Shown one piece after another: positions 1-11,334 of a DNA stretch of 64,000 nt. The position numbers and the translations under genes are program-made. Source of the DNA: Vandiemenella viatica (lineage: Eukaryota; Arthropoda; Insecta; Orthoptera; Morabidae); contig CM061918.1 of assembly GCA_031002005.1 (NCBI GenBank), forward strand, positions 65,630,531 through 65,694,530. The letters are read 5' to 3'. Under the pieces are notes generated by a model. The model was not told the origin of the DNA. It did no database searches and saw only the letters and a program-made list of their open reading frames with translations. Each line of letters starts with the position of its first letter. Position 1 is the stretch's first letter.

Positions 1-2051
1 CGCTGAGCAGCAAGCTTACGAGACACCTCAGCTGATCCATAGACTTACTCCCGATCTCACTAAACTGCTGACATAAAATCACAAATTTATCTGTTTATCC
101 TTCAAAAGTTTTATCGTTCTGACTTATTTGTCGGCCGGAGAAGTAAATAAACTCTGGAAGTTTTTGTGTATTACATATATAGGAGAGTGTAAAGTAGGCA
201 TACTACGAAATTACAAATGGTGGTAATGTCGATGAGGTATCGGTGTTCCATGAAATTCTCGATGTTAAAATAGGTAGAGATGTAAGCAACTTTTTTTTCC
301 GTTCACACCGCAGGAAATGCTGATAACCAATTAAAGTTTCGACTTTATAACAACTTTCAACTGCTTTTCCCAGATCCAATTTCGGAGAGACTATAGAGGC
401 TCTTTTGGAGATTCTGTTCAATGATTTTGTTTCTTCTTTCGTATTACTTCTGCTGAGGAGTGTTAGAAAGCAGTGAAACATTGTTTTATGGGATTTTGTT
501 TGTATTAATGTTTATACCATAGTGGAAATGCTATGCTTTGCTTGCAAAGTTTTTGGTTTGTCATTACTTGGCGAATCCTAACGGCAATATGGTGTCAGTA
601 AATTACTGCAAGAACGCAACTTCAAGTTTTTAATTCGCTGTCTTTCGGTGAACTGCCAGATGAATGAAGGGCCTATTAGATGAGTTCTAGAACTAGCCTG
701 ACGATACGCGGATATTCTATGATTAAATATAAAGTAATTCATGAAATGTGAATCATCAAATCATTTGTTTTTTCTTTTTTTAAATATTTCCTCTGCGGAA
801 ATGCTTTAGGTTTTTGAGGACTGTCTTTTGCAGAGGTCAGCAACCTTAGAATTGTTTCGCGGAGTTTGGAGTCAGTATTTGCGTTACGAGGAAATGTATT
901 TTCGTCCTACCCCGCGTCTCGTCTCTTGCAGCAGTGCTCAGTTTGTGTGGAAGTCTCTTTATTACCACTGATACACTGTAACCTACATACCAAACTACTT
1001 GTTTAATCTACTCTATCTTCCTATGTAGATTCAATCTTGCATTAACAGAACCATATCAAACCCTGTATATACCAGAATAAGGTGTAGTTGCATGTGACTT
1101 AAACTTACCACAACCGTTGACAGATCTGATTGTATCGCTCTGGTTATGATTCCCTGTTTACGATATTCGTGCTGTTATGTCTCGTTTTTGAAAGTAAATA
1201 ATTGAATGTTGCTGTACCAAATTGGTGAACCTAGTTACTAGGTTTCAACATTTTATTAGACGAAAGGAATATTTGCTTACCTCACTAAAATTACAGTTAT
1301 TGGCTGCCAATAATCAACCTCCCTCCGTCAAGAAAAATACTAACCACTGATTATAGAGAAACAATCGTATGCTTGTAAAGAAAGGTTCATAACAACAAAA
1401 GTTTACATTGTGTCATTCTTTAGAGGCTTTAAGCTTCCTGTCCAGATTATTTTTATAGTAGCTTTTCGGTTCTTTGGGTTCACAAGGCGGTGATTAGGTA
1501 GCGTGCCTAAACCACGGAGCTCTATTTTGGCCTCCTGTGAACCCTCCCTCATGTAGCCCTATGTGGCTTTTGCCTCTCCCCCCCCCCCCCACACGTAGCA
1601 CGTAGCCGTTTTTCCCTTTTGATTCTAGAAGACATTTTGTACTGTATTCTCTTGTCAGACGATTGTAAATTACATTACATTACTGAGGGAAATAAATATT
1701 CACAAGCTGTTGTGTGTTCTGTTCCTCATTTCAACTTTGAAAAATGTTATTAAAAGAAGGCTACGTCCTACGTGGCCTGGCTCGGAACCCCCCCCCTCTC
1801 CCCCCACGTAGTCCAGCGTAGCCTTCCAGCCAACCCCTCCCCCCCCCCTGGACAGAGCCACGTAGTTTGTGCACGCTCCCTTACTGGTTTTTATGTGGGA
1901 GACAGTTGATAGTCACAGTCACACGACATTCAGAAATCGTATACGCCTTATGTTTCTGTACACGAAGAGCAATACATCGTTATTCTCTGTTCTCGAATAT
2001 TGGAGTTCTCTGTGGGGATGTGTGTAACAAGACGCTGGCGGGGTTTCATTG
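1..2051. other. unannotated non-coding stretch
   Basis: No convincing gene or transposon was recognised. Two C-rich runs (about 1580-1590 and 1790-1850) sit among short repeats containing ACGTAG. Possible open frames are short and have no recognisable domain. It lies upstream of the first visible ADAM10 exon and may be intron or flanking DNA. Confidence 0.5.
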
Positions 2052-2405
2052 GAAGACGGAAGGAGCGTGAAGAGAGTACTGGGAGTGTACATGGCGTATA
2101 TTTGAGAGGCATGGAAAGCTATTGGTGGAAAAATTAAGAGAGCTGCGCGATGACCACGACCATAAGCTGACTCTCGATTTCAGGCAAAAGGGTTAGAGAA
2201 AATGTTCTTTCATAGATAAGGTGTTCGGTGATTGGAATAAATCACCAACGAAATTGATTAATAATTTACCAAAAACATTGAAAGAATTTAAAATTAAATT
2301 TGTAGAGGGCAAAAGTAGGAAGGTACAAATAAGGGGGGGAGAGGTGGGAAATGGGTGTATAGGGAAATTGTCGCAGATGCGTGAGCTGCATCATAATTAA
2401 ATTAA
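2052..2405 (+). repeat. CR1-like LINE, 3' end fragment
   Basis: This aligns by eye with the 3' end of the longer CR1-like copy at 32362-33830. It shares the segment encoding DDHDHKL.LDFR, the AATTTACCAAAAAC.TTGAAAG stretch, and a tail of AATTA/AAATTAAATTA repeats. Frameshifts and stops break it, so it is a 5'-truncated dead copy. It is one of four fragments of this family in the window. Confidence 0.75.
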
Positions 2406-2575
2406 ATTAATTAAAAAGGTCTACTGAAGGCCACACGAGAGCCGTGCATATCATGACTGCGCTAAAAAGTTTCAGGTGAGAGCACGTGGCTTGTAAACCG
2501 AGACATTTTAGAACAACTTTTCCAATCAAATAGTTTTCAGTTTGGTTACGGCTTTAAGTCTCTTCGGCGCCGAAG

Positions 2576-2692
2576 TCATTGGAAGCGGAAGTGTAATGGG
2601 GCAAAGAACTGGGAAGAATGTGGCCTTTTCAAGGAATATTCCCGGAATTCACCTGAAATAATTTCTGCAAACCATGGAAACAAAACCGATTG
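2576..2692 (-). repeat. SINE-A fragment, inverted
   Basis: On the minus strand this matches the SINE-A body: a CCATGG.TT step, a diverged CTCCAGGCAAATGCCGG region and a GGCC..TTCCCAGTTC region. It abuts a plus-strand copy at 2694, which makes a head-to-head inverted pair. Confidence 0.7.
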
Positions 2693-2693
2693 T

Positions 2694-2895
2694 GTTTGGT
2701 GAACGGTTAATGTTCCGGCCTCGCATTCGGGAGGACGGCGGTTCGAATCCCCGTCCGGGCATCCAGATTTGGGTTTTCCATGGTTTCCCAAATCACTCCA
2801 GGCAAATGCCGGGATGCTTACTTCAAAAAGGCCATGGCCCATTCCTTGCCCCCCATTCTTTCCCGTCTCTAAAGACCTCGCAGTTAAAAAAAAAG
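2694..2895 (+). repeat. SINE-A, tRNA-derived SINE
   Basis: It starts with a tRNA-like head: GTGAACGGTTAA as an A-box-like stretch and GGTTCGAATCCCCGTC containing a B box. The family body follows (ATCCAGATTTGGGTTTTCCA, then AATCACTCCAGGCAAATGCC, then GGCCATGGCC). It ends in GTCTCTAAAGACCTCGC and an A-run. SINEs of this kind are transcribed by RNA polymerase III and moved by LINE enzymes. Confidence 0.85.
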
Positions 2896-3040
2896 TTTCC
2901 CCAAATGACTCCAGGCGAATGCCGGAACGCTTCCTTCAAAAGGTCATTATCGAATTCCTTTCCGTTCCTTGTCTCCAATCCCATCCCGCCTCTAATGACC
3001 TCGACGTCGGCGAGGCGTAAAGCCATAAGTAAAAAAAAAG
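2896..3040 (+). repeat. SINE-A, headless second copy in tandem
   Basis: Directly after the A-run of the previous SINE lies a second body (CCCCAAATGACTCCAGGCGA onward) without its tRNA head. It carries the other tail subtype, GACCTCGACGTCGGCGAGGC, and ends in an A-run. Two subfamilies, 'GTCTCTAAAGACCTCGC' and 'CCTCGACGTCG(A)CGAGGC', therefore exist in this genome. Confidence 0.75.
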
Positions 3041-4061
3041 AAAAATGTAAGCCAAAATCAGGACGGCCGGACAGAGATTTGAGCCCGTGTCGTGTAGACT
3101 ACGCCACAGAGCTACCTCTTGTTCTAAATGAAACTGCGAAAACATATTGCCGCCACTGGCATCTAAACGCCTCATTGATGTAAACATGAGGACGAAAACT
3201 AGATTCCATAGTTTTTATTTTAGATCGATTAAAACGAATTCTACAATGGTTCCCCAAAAAATAAATCCATTGTTGACTTCCGGCTGAATGAGTGGACCGG
3301 AGGAAAATCCTTGTTCTCTGCGGCATTTATTGATGTTTACATGATACGTACGTTGCTACGCATAAAGGTAATGGCCGTCCATTGCATCGTGGTTTATCCC
3401 GGTATCGTATTCTGGAAGCACCGGACGACTAAATGTCTCTGAAAATGTTATACAAATAACAAGAAACACAGAACGCAACATATTAAACGGACGGGAACGC
3501 CACATATATAAATATATATATTTTTTGTGTAGATTGGATAAAAAATTACTATACGGTTAGCTTGGTGTGCAGCATAATTATTAGACCACATCATTAGAAA
3601 GAGAGATCCGTTCGCTAATACTCTTTTACAACCAGTGTCTTTCTCCTCTCCCTAAAAGAAATTTTAATCTACTTCAGTGTATGCTGTAAAATCTTAAAAC
3701 AAGTCCCTTCAAAGCTAACAGCACATTAGATGTGGATTTTTCGTAAAACAAATCGTTTCAATAGCTACTATCTCCCGCTTAAGCCAGTTCCTTTATCGGG
3801 TATTGGTTACATTGAATGCGTATTCGTCAGAACGAATGTTTGGTTACGATTTTCGTGGATTGAAACAATGCTGGTGAAAACCTCGCCAAGTTCTGATCGC
3901 AATCCGACTGATTGAAGTAGATTAAACAGCGTGTCTGTTTATACTCTGACCGTGCCGCGTATTATTAATCCACCGAACTGTGTGTGTTCTCTTATGTCAA
4001 CATATACAACGCCGTTTTGCTTACATAGCGGATGATTGTGAACACGTGCTCAGAGGATTTG
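3041..4061. other. unannotated stretch
   Basis: No gene or recognised repeat. It contains a short TATATAA-rich stretch near 3500-3530 and otherwise ordinary mixed sequence. The open frames here are short and lack a domain. Confidence 0.5.
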
Positions 4062-4292
4062 AGGTAATGCGTCTGCTGTCGACCTAACAGTCGGAAGGAC
4101 TTGAATCCCCTTCCGGCCATACAGATTTAGGATTTGCATGGTTTTCCCAAATCACTCCAGGCAAATGCCGAGACAGTTCCTTCTTAAATGTCATGGCCGA
4201 ATTCCTTCCAGTTTCTTGCTCCAAGTAATTTTCCGCCTCAAATGACCTCGACGTCGACGAGGCATAAAGCCATAAGTAAAAAAAAAAATAGG
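4062..4292 (+). repeat. SINE-A copy, CGACGTCGACGAGG tail subtype
   Basis: A diverged tRNA-like head (GGACTTGAATCCCCTTCCGG) is followed by CAAATCACTCCAGGCAAATG and GTCATGGCCGAATTCCTTCC. The tail is GACCTCGACGTCGACGAGGC plus AAGCCATAAGT and an A-run. Confidence 0.85.
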
Positions 4293-4383
4293 CTGACGAC
4301 GTGAACTCCCTCGTCATGCTAAGACCAGTATCATTTCGACCGTGAAGAGTGGATTCAGCGGAATGCCTGACTCAACGAATAGC

Positions 4384-4482
4384 AGCTGACCTCGTCAGCG
4401 TAGGGGAAAGCGTGCTAGCCTCGCATTGTAGGGGTCGCCTGTTCGAGTCCGGCCTGGGGTATGGGTAGTTTTAATTCAGTGT
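4384..4482 (+). repeat. SINE-C head, tRNA-like
   Basis: CGTCAGCGTAGGGGAAAGCG resembles an A-box region, and CCTGTTCGAGTCCGGCC carries a B box. The same layout occurs in the minus-strand SINE at 28544-28796. It lacks a credible full tRNA cloverleaf, so it is not called as a tRNA gene. Confidence 0.6.
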
Positions 4483-4654
4483 TTTTTTTTGTCTAAACTA
4501 TGAAGGGTCTAGAATACAATGAGTGCTGCAATAAATAATTGCAAGTGGTATAATATAATGACATAGTGCTGGCTGTGTGGCCTCGTAGCCAAAAAACCAA
4601 TAAAAAAAAGATAGTGAGTCGATACCTGATTATCTGCTGGGTTTTGTTATTATT

Positions 4655-4737
4655 GGAGCTTTGCGGCTCGTCGACTTCGAGGTCATTAGAGCCGGGAGAG
4701 TCTTGGGGGTAAGGTGCGTCAAGGAATTCGTACATGA
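4655..4737 (-). repeat. SINE-A tail fragment, inverted
   Basis: GCTCGTCGACTTCGAGGTCA followed by TTAGAGCCGGGA is the reverse complement of the SINE-A body and tail, diverged. The head is absent. Confidence 0.55.
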
Positions 4738-4999
4738 CATTTCTTAAATAATCATCTATCTGATTTCGCTACACCGTGCGAGACAGAAATTTGGACGACC
4801 GAACGTAGTTATGATTGTGGGCATCGCCGTCAGGGTTGTACTTGAACATATCTACTCTTGCGGGGTGACATGTCGGCTGTCTTTGGGTTCGGCAGGAAAT
4901 TGACTACCTAGATACATCGGTTTTGACTCCCACCTTTCGGCCTAATCGTGTCATATTATGAAATCGTAAGAAATCGTTTCGCCGCGCCTGAAGGGTAAG

Positions 5000-5226
5000 C
5001 GGGAACGCGTGGGCCTTTTACGTATTCTGGAGGACGTGGGCTCATTTCCATGTCTGGCCATCAAGATTCCGGTTTTCTGTGGCTTTCCCGAATTTCCTTC
5101 AGATGAATGCCGGTATGGTTCGTTTAAAGAACCACGGTCGAATTTCTTACCGTTCACGTTCCTTGTCCGCAATGCTTTCCCATCTCTATTGAACTCGATG
5201 TCGACCATAAGAAAACTATAAATAAT
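5000..5226 (+). repeat. SINE-A, strongly diverged
   Basis: The order of blocks matches SINE-A: GGAGGACGTGGG, then CCATCAAGATTCCGGTTTTC, then ATGAATGCCGGTATGGTTCG, then TCGAATTTCTTACCGTTC, then a GAACTCGATGTCGACCATAA tail. Many substitutions mark it as old. The overlapping open frames on both strands are by-products of the repeat. Confidence 0.65.
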
Positions 5227-6343
5227 ATTTAAAAAAATTGTTTGCGCAAATAATAACAAATTAATACTTATATCCCAGTCAGACACTGTTCAGACTAAAC
5301 TTAGCGAATGCAAACTAATTATTAACATTCGTTTCACAAATATCGGTTAACTCAGCGGTTGGCAGTACGAACTGGAGTCAACTGGGAACGCGAAATCTAC
5401 TCCGAAACCGGTTACCTCGATCTTGGGGGTATCAGTGGATTGCTGACATCACACTCTTTCCGAATGTACCGAATTCTGTATTACGGCTCGCCTTTCTGAT
5501 GAGCATAGGGCAGCATTGTGCCTAGTGCATTTTCATCTTCGTCACAGCTTCTCGATACTAAACGAGTAAAGTTTGTCAAAAGTTAACGATCCAAATCACA
5601 ATGAGCGTGGTAACTTTAAGCTGCGTTCCAACAACGTCTGGTAACGGAGGCCGCACGCCGAAGTGTAAGGATGAGCGCGCGCCGCAGTTTAGCCCTCGCT
5701 ACCCCGCCACCACCTCATCACGACGCTGCCGAATGTCGCTTGGCACAGAGCACTTTACAGCAACAGAAGGGGTGCGCACCTCTGCTGCAAACCGATGGCA
5801 ACAGCGCACCACTACACACGCCTGTGATGTTTACCGACATAGAGTGGGTAGCTGCGTCTCATCCCCGCTAGCAGAGGCGGCCCCGATCCAGTGGTGTGTT
5901 GTTGGGTATCCATCCCGTTAGGAGACGTCGTGGGAACGCATCTTTAGAAGTTACACTGCTCCTAACTTTCCAGACACGGCACCTGCTCGAAGCAGCAATT
6001 TCTCCGCGGCCGGTGTCAGTGATGTATTGGCTGTCTGGATGGCGCCGCGTAGACTTGTTAATAAATAACGTTTCGGCACTCATTTTGGGGGCTGTTCTCG
6101 CAGTTTTAATAACTGCACGATATGTCTTGGTCATATGGTGAGTCACTCTTCGCAGTGCTCCCAGCGTCGACTGTCTTCTTAGTGATAGCTTCCAGCTGTG
6201 ATCTAAAGCCACTCCGCCGTCGCTGTTAAAATTGAGATGCTGTTTGGACATTTCTAGATCTTCTTTAATTCTTCGCGATTCCTTCGAAATTAGACCAATA
6301 TCCGTGGCGAGTTTTGCCTCGGCCGATGGTTCCTGATGTGCTC
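5227..6343. other. GC/CpG-rich stretch without a recognised gene
   Basis: 5600-5900 is CpG-rich and has overlapping open frames on both strands, as expected when stop codons are rare. None shows a domain. I checked 5896-6141 (+) as a possible signal-peptide exon because of a hydrophobic run and a TATG|GTGAGT donor-like site, but the splice phase does not fit the ADAM10 exon at 19634. Confidence 0.4.
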
Positions 6344-6905
6344 TGTGATGCCAAAGACGATTTAAAATTATAATTAGGAACTTTAAGAAGTAGTATTTAA
6401 TTAGAATAAGAGTACCCTTAAGGAATTTTAATTATGGTAGAGAGAGTGGGGCAGAAAGATTTTATTTAAGATTTTCAGACGGCTGCAGGTTGCAGCTATG
6501 GCGGCAAGGCCGCAATAGAGAGGTCGGCCACCCCGTTCCCGCCCCCTTCGTTGGCGCGCAGGGCATTCCTTGGTGGTGCCACCTCACGAACACAAAACGT
6601 CATCTCTGGGGTGGGGTGATATCTGTGGAACTCTGGACTTTATCCCATTTGGCAGAGACGGTCCTCACGCCAACAGGGAGGCCAGAAGTCAATGTTGGTA
6701 GCGCTTCTCCCTGAAGGACGCCTGTCCAAGACAGTACAGTTGGCCGGGTACTACTTAAAGCCCCAACGAGACGATAGCTTCTCAGTCTTGCGCAGTTCTA
6801 TTCGGTTTTCGGTCCAATGTGTTTCTCAGTCTTTGTACAGTTATCGATGTGATCGAAGTGGTAACTGCTGCGCTGCCGGCCTGCCAATATGATGTAAGAC
6901 AAATA

Positions 6906-6993
<88 letters not shown>

Positions 6994-7046
6994 ACTGCGA
7001 GAGAACCAAAGCCTGAATGATCAATATAACATCACAGTGACTTACA
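6344..7046 (+). repeat. repeat-U copy 1, LTR-like
   Basis: This shares ordered blocks with 20070-21138: a TGTGATG start, ATAATTAGGAACTTTAAGAA then AGTATTTAATTAG, then CCACCTCACGAACACAAAA, then GGTGGAACTCTG-type and GCCAACAGGGA blocks. A TATA-like stretch with GGCC/GCCCC follows, and both copies run into a CT microsatellite. The ends can be read as TG...CA, which would fit a solo LTR, but no matching target-site duplication is visible. The family is not recognised. Confidence 0.5.
6907..6987. repeat. compound microsatellite (CT)n(GT)n
   Basis: About 24 bp of CT repeats pass straight into about 55 bp of GT repeats. The overlapping reading frames that read S/L and V/C runs are artefacts. Confidence 0.95.
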
Positions 7047-7129
7047 CACGCTATCCGTCTGTCACAGTTCGCTAATTTTTCAAAGTTTCGTGACAAAATA
7101 TGTTATTGGTCCCGAAAAAAGTATCATAC

Positions 7130-7210
7130 GTCCTTTGTAATAATACATAGTATTTCCATGTCAAATTTCATCAAAATCGGTTTAACCGTTTAGTGTCGCA
7201 CACGTAGATC
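7130..7210 (+). repeat. CAAATTTCATCAAAATCGG motif relic
   Basis: TCAAATTTCATCAAAATCGG followed by TTTAACCGTTTAGTG is a motif I know as common at the 3' ends of arthropod retroelements. Related copies lie at about 13951-13980 and 47588-47640. Only the short motif region can be supported. Confidence 0.4.
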
Positions 7211-7380
7211 AGTGTTGATTTTTTTTTTTAAATGACAATGAGTTATGTTTATTAAAGTTTATTTTTTAAAAAAAGTTTAACACTTTCTGTTCACGCCATA
7301 GGCCTATATGTAGGTTGGCGGTAGCGCCGTACGCTGCGGTTGCTGTGTGACCCTATGCACGCCTGGATATCGCACGGCTC

Positions 7381-7894
7381 TTAAGGCTCGTTCCCACGGC
7401 GCGTGCTAAGAAGGACGCGCCTTTCATCTTCTACCGCCTGGCGGTGGGTCGAGGCGCGCCGTACCTGCTAACAGGCGCCGAAGGACGCGCCGTGAGGGGG
7501 CGTCCATAAATTACGTGAGGTGAAATAGGGGGGGGGTCCGGCGAAATCTCACCAAATCTCACCAGGGGGGAGGGGGGGTCTACGGAAATCTCACGTGAGA
7601 TTTTGCGAAAAATTTGGGGATAGTAGAGCCAAAAAAAAGGTCTACAATTTGCGCCTAAGTCGATTTTAGGAGGGTATTTCGTGAAAAAGTTAGGGTGTGA
7701 CCTAAAAAAAAAAAAGGTCTACAAAAGTTTCGAGTGCGATTTCTAGGGGGGGGTTCTCACGGACCTGATCTCACCAGAGGGGGGGGGGGGTCCGGCCAGA
7801 TCTCACGAAATCTCACCAAGGAGGAGGGGGGGGTCCAGAAATCCGGAAAAACACCTCACGTAATTTGTTTATGCCCCCTGAGAACCCACCTTAA
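7381..7894. mobile_element. TTAA-flanked MITE, piggyBac-type target
   Basis: TTAA at 7381-7384 and 7891-7894 flank inverted ends. The left end reads GGCTCGTTCCCACGGCGCG, and the right end, reverse-complemented, reads GGTGGGTTCTCACGGCGCG. The right end is split by another MITE (7496-7878). Removing that insert and one TGA leaves an element of about 120 bp. TTAA duplication is typical of piggyBac transposition; there is no coding capacity. Confidence 0.6.
7496..7878. mobile_element. MITE-H copy 1, Harbinger/Tourist-like
   Basis: Inverted ends GGGGGCGTCCATAAATTACG and ...CGTAATTTGTTTATGCCCCC, flanked by TGA on both sides (7493-7495 and 7879-7881). The interior has G-runs and repeated CTCACC/AGATCTCAC blocks and no coding. 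Other copies are at 16359-16659 and 26451-26836, each with TTA duplications. A 3-bp target duplication of the T-N-A type suggests the PIF/Harbinger group. Confidence 0.75.
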
Positions 7895-9204
7895 GACAAC
7901 CGTTGGCTTCGAAGAAAATTCTTTGATAGTTGGGCTGTCGAGTGGTGTGATTTGATTTTGGATGCGCACAGTGGCTTCACAGCTGTAACTGCAGTCTTGT
8001 TATCAGAGCTGTAACAGCGGGCTGTCTGTAACGCGGTGTCTGAAGCCAACACTACGATCCCATTAGCGGTTCCGTGTACCCGGAAGAAGTGGTAGCACGT
8101 GGCGGACCGCCTACAGATCACATTCAAACGACCTGTCATTGCGTCACTGCCCGGACCCGCGCCAGACGTCTCGACAATTCAGGGTGTCAGATGCGCAGCA
8201 GGACCTGGTACTTAATGTTTTGCTAATGACCGAATGTAAACAACGTTTCAAATAAGTTAAATGAATCTTGACTATGTTTGAAAAATGAGTTTTTGTGTTT
8301 CGGGAAAAAGAAAGTGTCAAAATCATACGTTATTACAGTCTAAACAAATATTAAGTACACATGGACCAGATTTCTCATGACTACAACTGCTCTGGCTGGC
8401 TACGAATATGAAAATACGGAAATGTTACCTAGAACATTAGTTAAAAATCACAGTAAAAGGTTCTACTTTGCAGGATACTTATTGGAAAGGTACCACCACG
8501 TATTTTCTTGAACAAGAACTTCACTAAAAAAAAAAACCTTTTTTTCCAGGAAGGGATCATAGGCGGAAGATACTGAAACAAAGCTTAAGCTGTCATGATG
8601 ACCACTTAAGGTGACTTACAAAAACGTTTGACAACCCCACGTCTGTTGACAGTATTTCAGAAACTAGTAACAGACGGTGACCGATTTCTATGGTCTGAGG
8701 AGATGCTACCCTGTATGAAAAATTCTCAGCCACATTCGGCAATGTTAACGATGACCTACAAAACGTGACCATCACCATTTTCACAGTAATAAAAGTATGC
8801 AAAGATATTTTGTGAATTTGTTTGGGTTTAAGGTTTAGAATAAACTGCTTCTCTAGCTGCCATATGGTCCGACAAGTTACTCGGCTGTGTAGTATCTTTG
8901 GTTCTAGGTGACCTTTACAGAGGCGTGTAAGACTGGAAGCAACTGTGGAGCTTATTGTGCTGTATTCGCAGTCAAGCCTTTCATCCACAAGCCAAGGTCA
9001 GATTTACTGACAAGTACGAAATCTATTGTCTGTCTGCTAACGGTCGTTTCTGCGGTTTTATTTTCGTTGTAACAGTGAAAGTTTATATTCTGAGTGTGCT
9101 ATTCAACCATCAGAAAGTTCAGACATCAAAACAGTGTTTCTTCTACACGTATGATACGTGAATACTTGGAAGAAAAAAGAATGAGTCATAAGTGCTTAAC
9201 AGTT
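7895..9204. other. unannotated stretch
   Basis: No gene or repeat family was recognised. A 131-codon open frame on the minus strand (8593-8988) has no recognisable domain and is probably chance. The sequence is mixed and moderately CpG-rich. Confidence 0.45.
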
Positions 9205-9640
9205 AGTATGTTGCGAATTTGCTGATGACGTTGTTTTAACAGATAAAAGTGAGGAAATTGAGAAACTAGTAAATGGCGTACTGAGAGACGAATTTGAATT
9301 AAATTTAAATCGAAGAAATACAAAAGTAGTGAAATTTAGCAATAACAGCATAAAAATAGGGTCAGAAGTAATAGGATTAGTAAGTGAATTCTGTTAATTT
9401 GAAGGTAATAACTGCATCAAAAGCAGATCAGTACTAAAGAAGAGAGTCCTCTAGAAATAGATAGTAATATTTTAGTCTCAAATATTGACTTAGGTTGCAA
9501 AAAGAACTATCTAAAACTATATGTATGGAGCACAACGCTTTTTGGATGGGAATCTTGGACTTTGGAATATCAGAAAAAGGAAAATTGAAGCATTTTAAAT
9601 GTAGTGCCATTACGCAAGTTTTTAATTAAGATTGTTTCAG
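9205..9640 (+). pseudogene. LINE-M reverse transcriptase relic (FADD region to YGSETW-like)
   Basis: Translation in broken frames gives FADDVVLTDKSEEIEKLVNG, a DEFELNLN segment, and further on a degraded counterpart of the YGSETWTL / RKKIEAF region. The same order occurs in the minus-strand LINE-M copies at 45235-46228 and 46395-47410. The FADD catalytic motif survives, but stops and frameshifts make this a dead fragment. It begins just before the catalytic motif and lacks the endonuclease. Confidence 0.75.
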
Positions 9641-10554
9641 TGTTAGGAGTAAATTGTACAGCAGTCTGCACTATAATTTATTCCTGTCCACGATCTCCTT
9701 TACCCAAAAATGAAGTTTTTCCCTCTCTCGTATGCCTGGAATAAAATTCTAGTTTATGGTTTAAATCGTCTCTTCCCTTCGTGGTACTACCCCTAAATCT
9801 TCGACCAATATTCTTCCATGCCTAATCCTATACGTGGAATAAACTATCATTTTAAGTGAGGTACTAAAAGTTACAAAGATTATACCATCTAATGGCTCGT
9901 TGATTGAGGCGTGGATATTTATTAATTTTGGCGACGTTTTGCGTGAAGTTTTAGGATATGTTTAGGCAGAGCGGATCAGTTCCTAACTCCGACTGAATTC
10001 TAGTTGTTGAGCTTGGTCGTTCGACAAATTACCACCGGAGTCAACGAGCTAAGTGTAAATCTTTTTTCGGTATTGATCTCAAACGTATGTTAACAAACTC
10101 ATTGCTGCTAGTGTGGGTTCCGTTTGGAGACTGTGATAGCGTGTTGTGTGTTCAGAACTCGTTCTTGGAACAGCATGCCTTCCACGTAATGCATTCAGTC
10201 CTCGCTGCACGCCATATGGCGGGCGTTTGATTGGTTCCAGACCGCCTGCCTGTTAGCCAATCACCGTCAGGTATCGGGGCTTCTTGTAGCAACACTCCTG
10301 TACAGCAGGCATTGTATCTTCTCTGTGGAAAAGGAAGACAGATAACCATCATAGATTGCAGAGTGTGTTTTGTCTCTAACTTGCGTCTATTGTGTTTTGG
10401 ATGACTCAGCAACATTTGCTTTTTGTTCGTATACATTGCAGTTTCTGTATTTCACCAGACAAGCCAAAGTAGTAGCCATCGAAGAAAAGGAATCTGGCAA
10501 AAACAAAATTTGTATTTAAAAAAACTAATATTCGAGAAGGTTAATACGTAGAAA
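9641..10554. other. unannotated stretch
   Basis: No gene or repeat was recognised. Two CCAAT-type motifs in opposite orientation (GATTGG near 10218 and CCAATC near 10258) lie about 40 bp apart in a CpG-containing segment. That is compatible with a promoter, but nothing else supports one. Confidence 0.35.
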
Positions 10555-10900
10555 TATCTCGGCTATAACATATCTTACGGAGGAGAGAACTGCGTATAAA
10601 GTTACAAACTGTGTTAAATAGCAACTGTTATAAATTATATATTTGGACCTTGATTAATTCAGAGACATACCAGACGATACGACTAATTCTAGAATATGGC
10701 AGTGAAACCTTGGCAGTCCTGAACTACAACTATCAAAGTTTAATACAGGCAGAAGGTTTATGCGGAGAACAGCTGAATATAACGTGCGGATCAACACGCG
10801 AAATGAGATATCGTAAGAGTGGAAACAGCAGAGAATCTTCAAAAACATTTGAGAATAGATTATACCAGGAATGTATCATAATGAAATCTGCGTGTTATAC
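10555..10900 (+). pseudogene. RTE-like LINE C-terminal relic
   Basis: The forward frames contain YLGYNISYGGEN, then a stretch related to the GSE(TW) region, in the same order as the RTE-like LINE at 47674-50311 (TYLGCELSFNED ... YGSETW). Several frameshifts and stops are present. It is an old, 5'-truncated copy. Confidence 0.55.
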
Positions 10901-10969
10901 GAATTAATTGCGAAGTATCTAAAATATTTATCTAATAATTTTCACAATTTTTGTTCCTCCTCGAGGTTT

Positions 10970-11097
10970 TACATCTCGTCGAGGAGGATAATAATTGGTG
11001 ATGAGGGACGAGAAGGAATTTGCCATGGCCTTTTTAGACGGAACCATCCCGGAATTCGCCTGGAGTGATTTAGGGAGACCTGGAAAACCGAGATCTA
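10970..11097 (-). repeat. SINE-A fragment, inverted
   Basis: The reverse complement carries TTTTCCAGGTCTCCCTAAAT, CACTCCAGGCGAATTCCGGG, GGCCATGGC and a CGACGAG tail. The tRNA head is missing. Confidence 0.75.
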
Positions 11098-11334
11098 CGG
11101 GGAATGCAACGAGCGCCGTCTCAAATCATACCGTCAGGGGTGAAATCGTGTCTCGAGATAACTTTGTGCCGGCAGAGCGTTTAAGCCGTCCCCCACTCTG
11201 GATTTGAGGCACTTTGAAACACCGCACTAATAGCGCCAACGCTTGAGGGTTAATTTGCTATTTATAGCAGACGCTGAAAACGCAGTGGACAAATACTCGG
11301 CGTTTTTACAATAGGCGTAGGATCTATTTAAGTT

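Noticed and set aside
5896..6141. Hydrophobic ORF with TATG|GTGAGT as a candidate signal-peptide exon
   Set aside because: The hydrophobic frame leaves in phase 2, while the exon at 19634 needs a phase-1 partner. The phase-1 reading has only a six-residue peptide.
8593..8988. 131-codon minus-strand ORF
   Set aside because: No domain, no start context, no neighbouring exon, and no repeat copies; most likely chance.
10218..10265. Divergent CCAAT boxes as a promoter
   Set aside because: No TATA, initiator or exon nearby. Two pentamers in opposite orientation are expected by chance at this scale.
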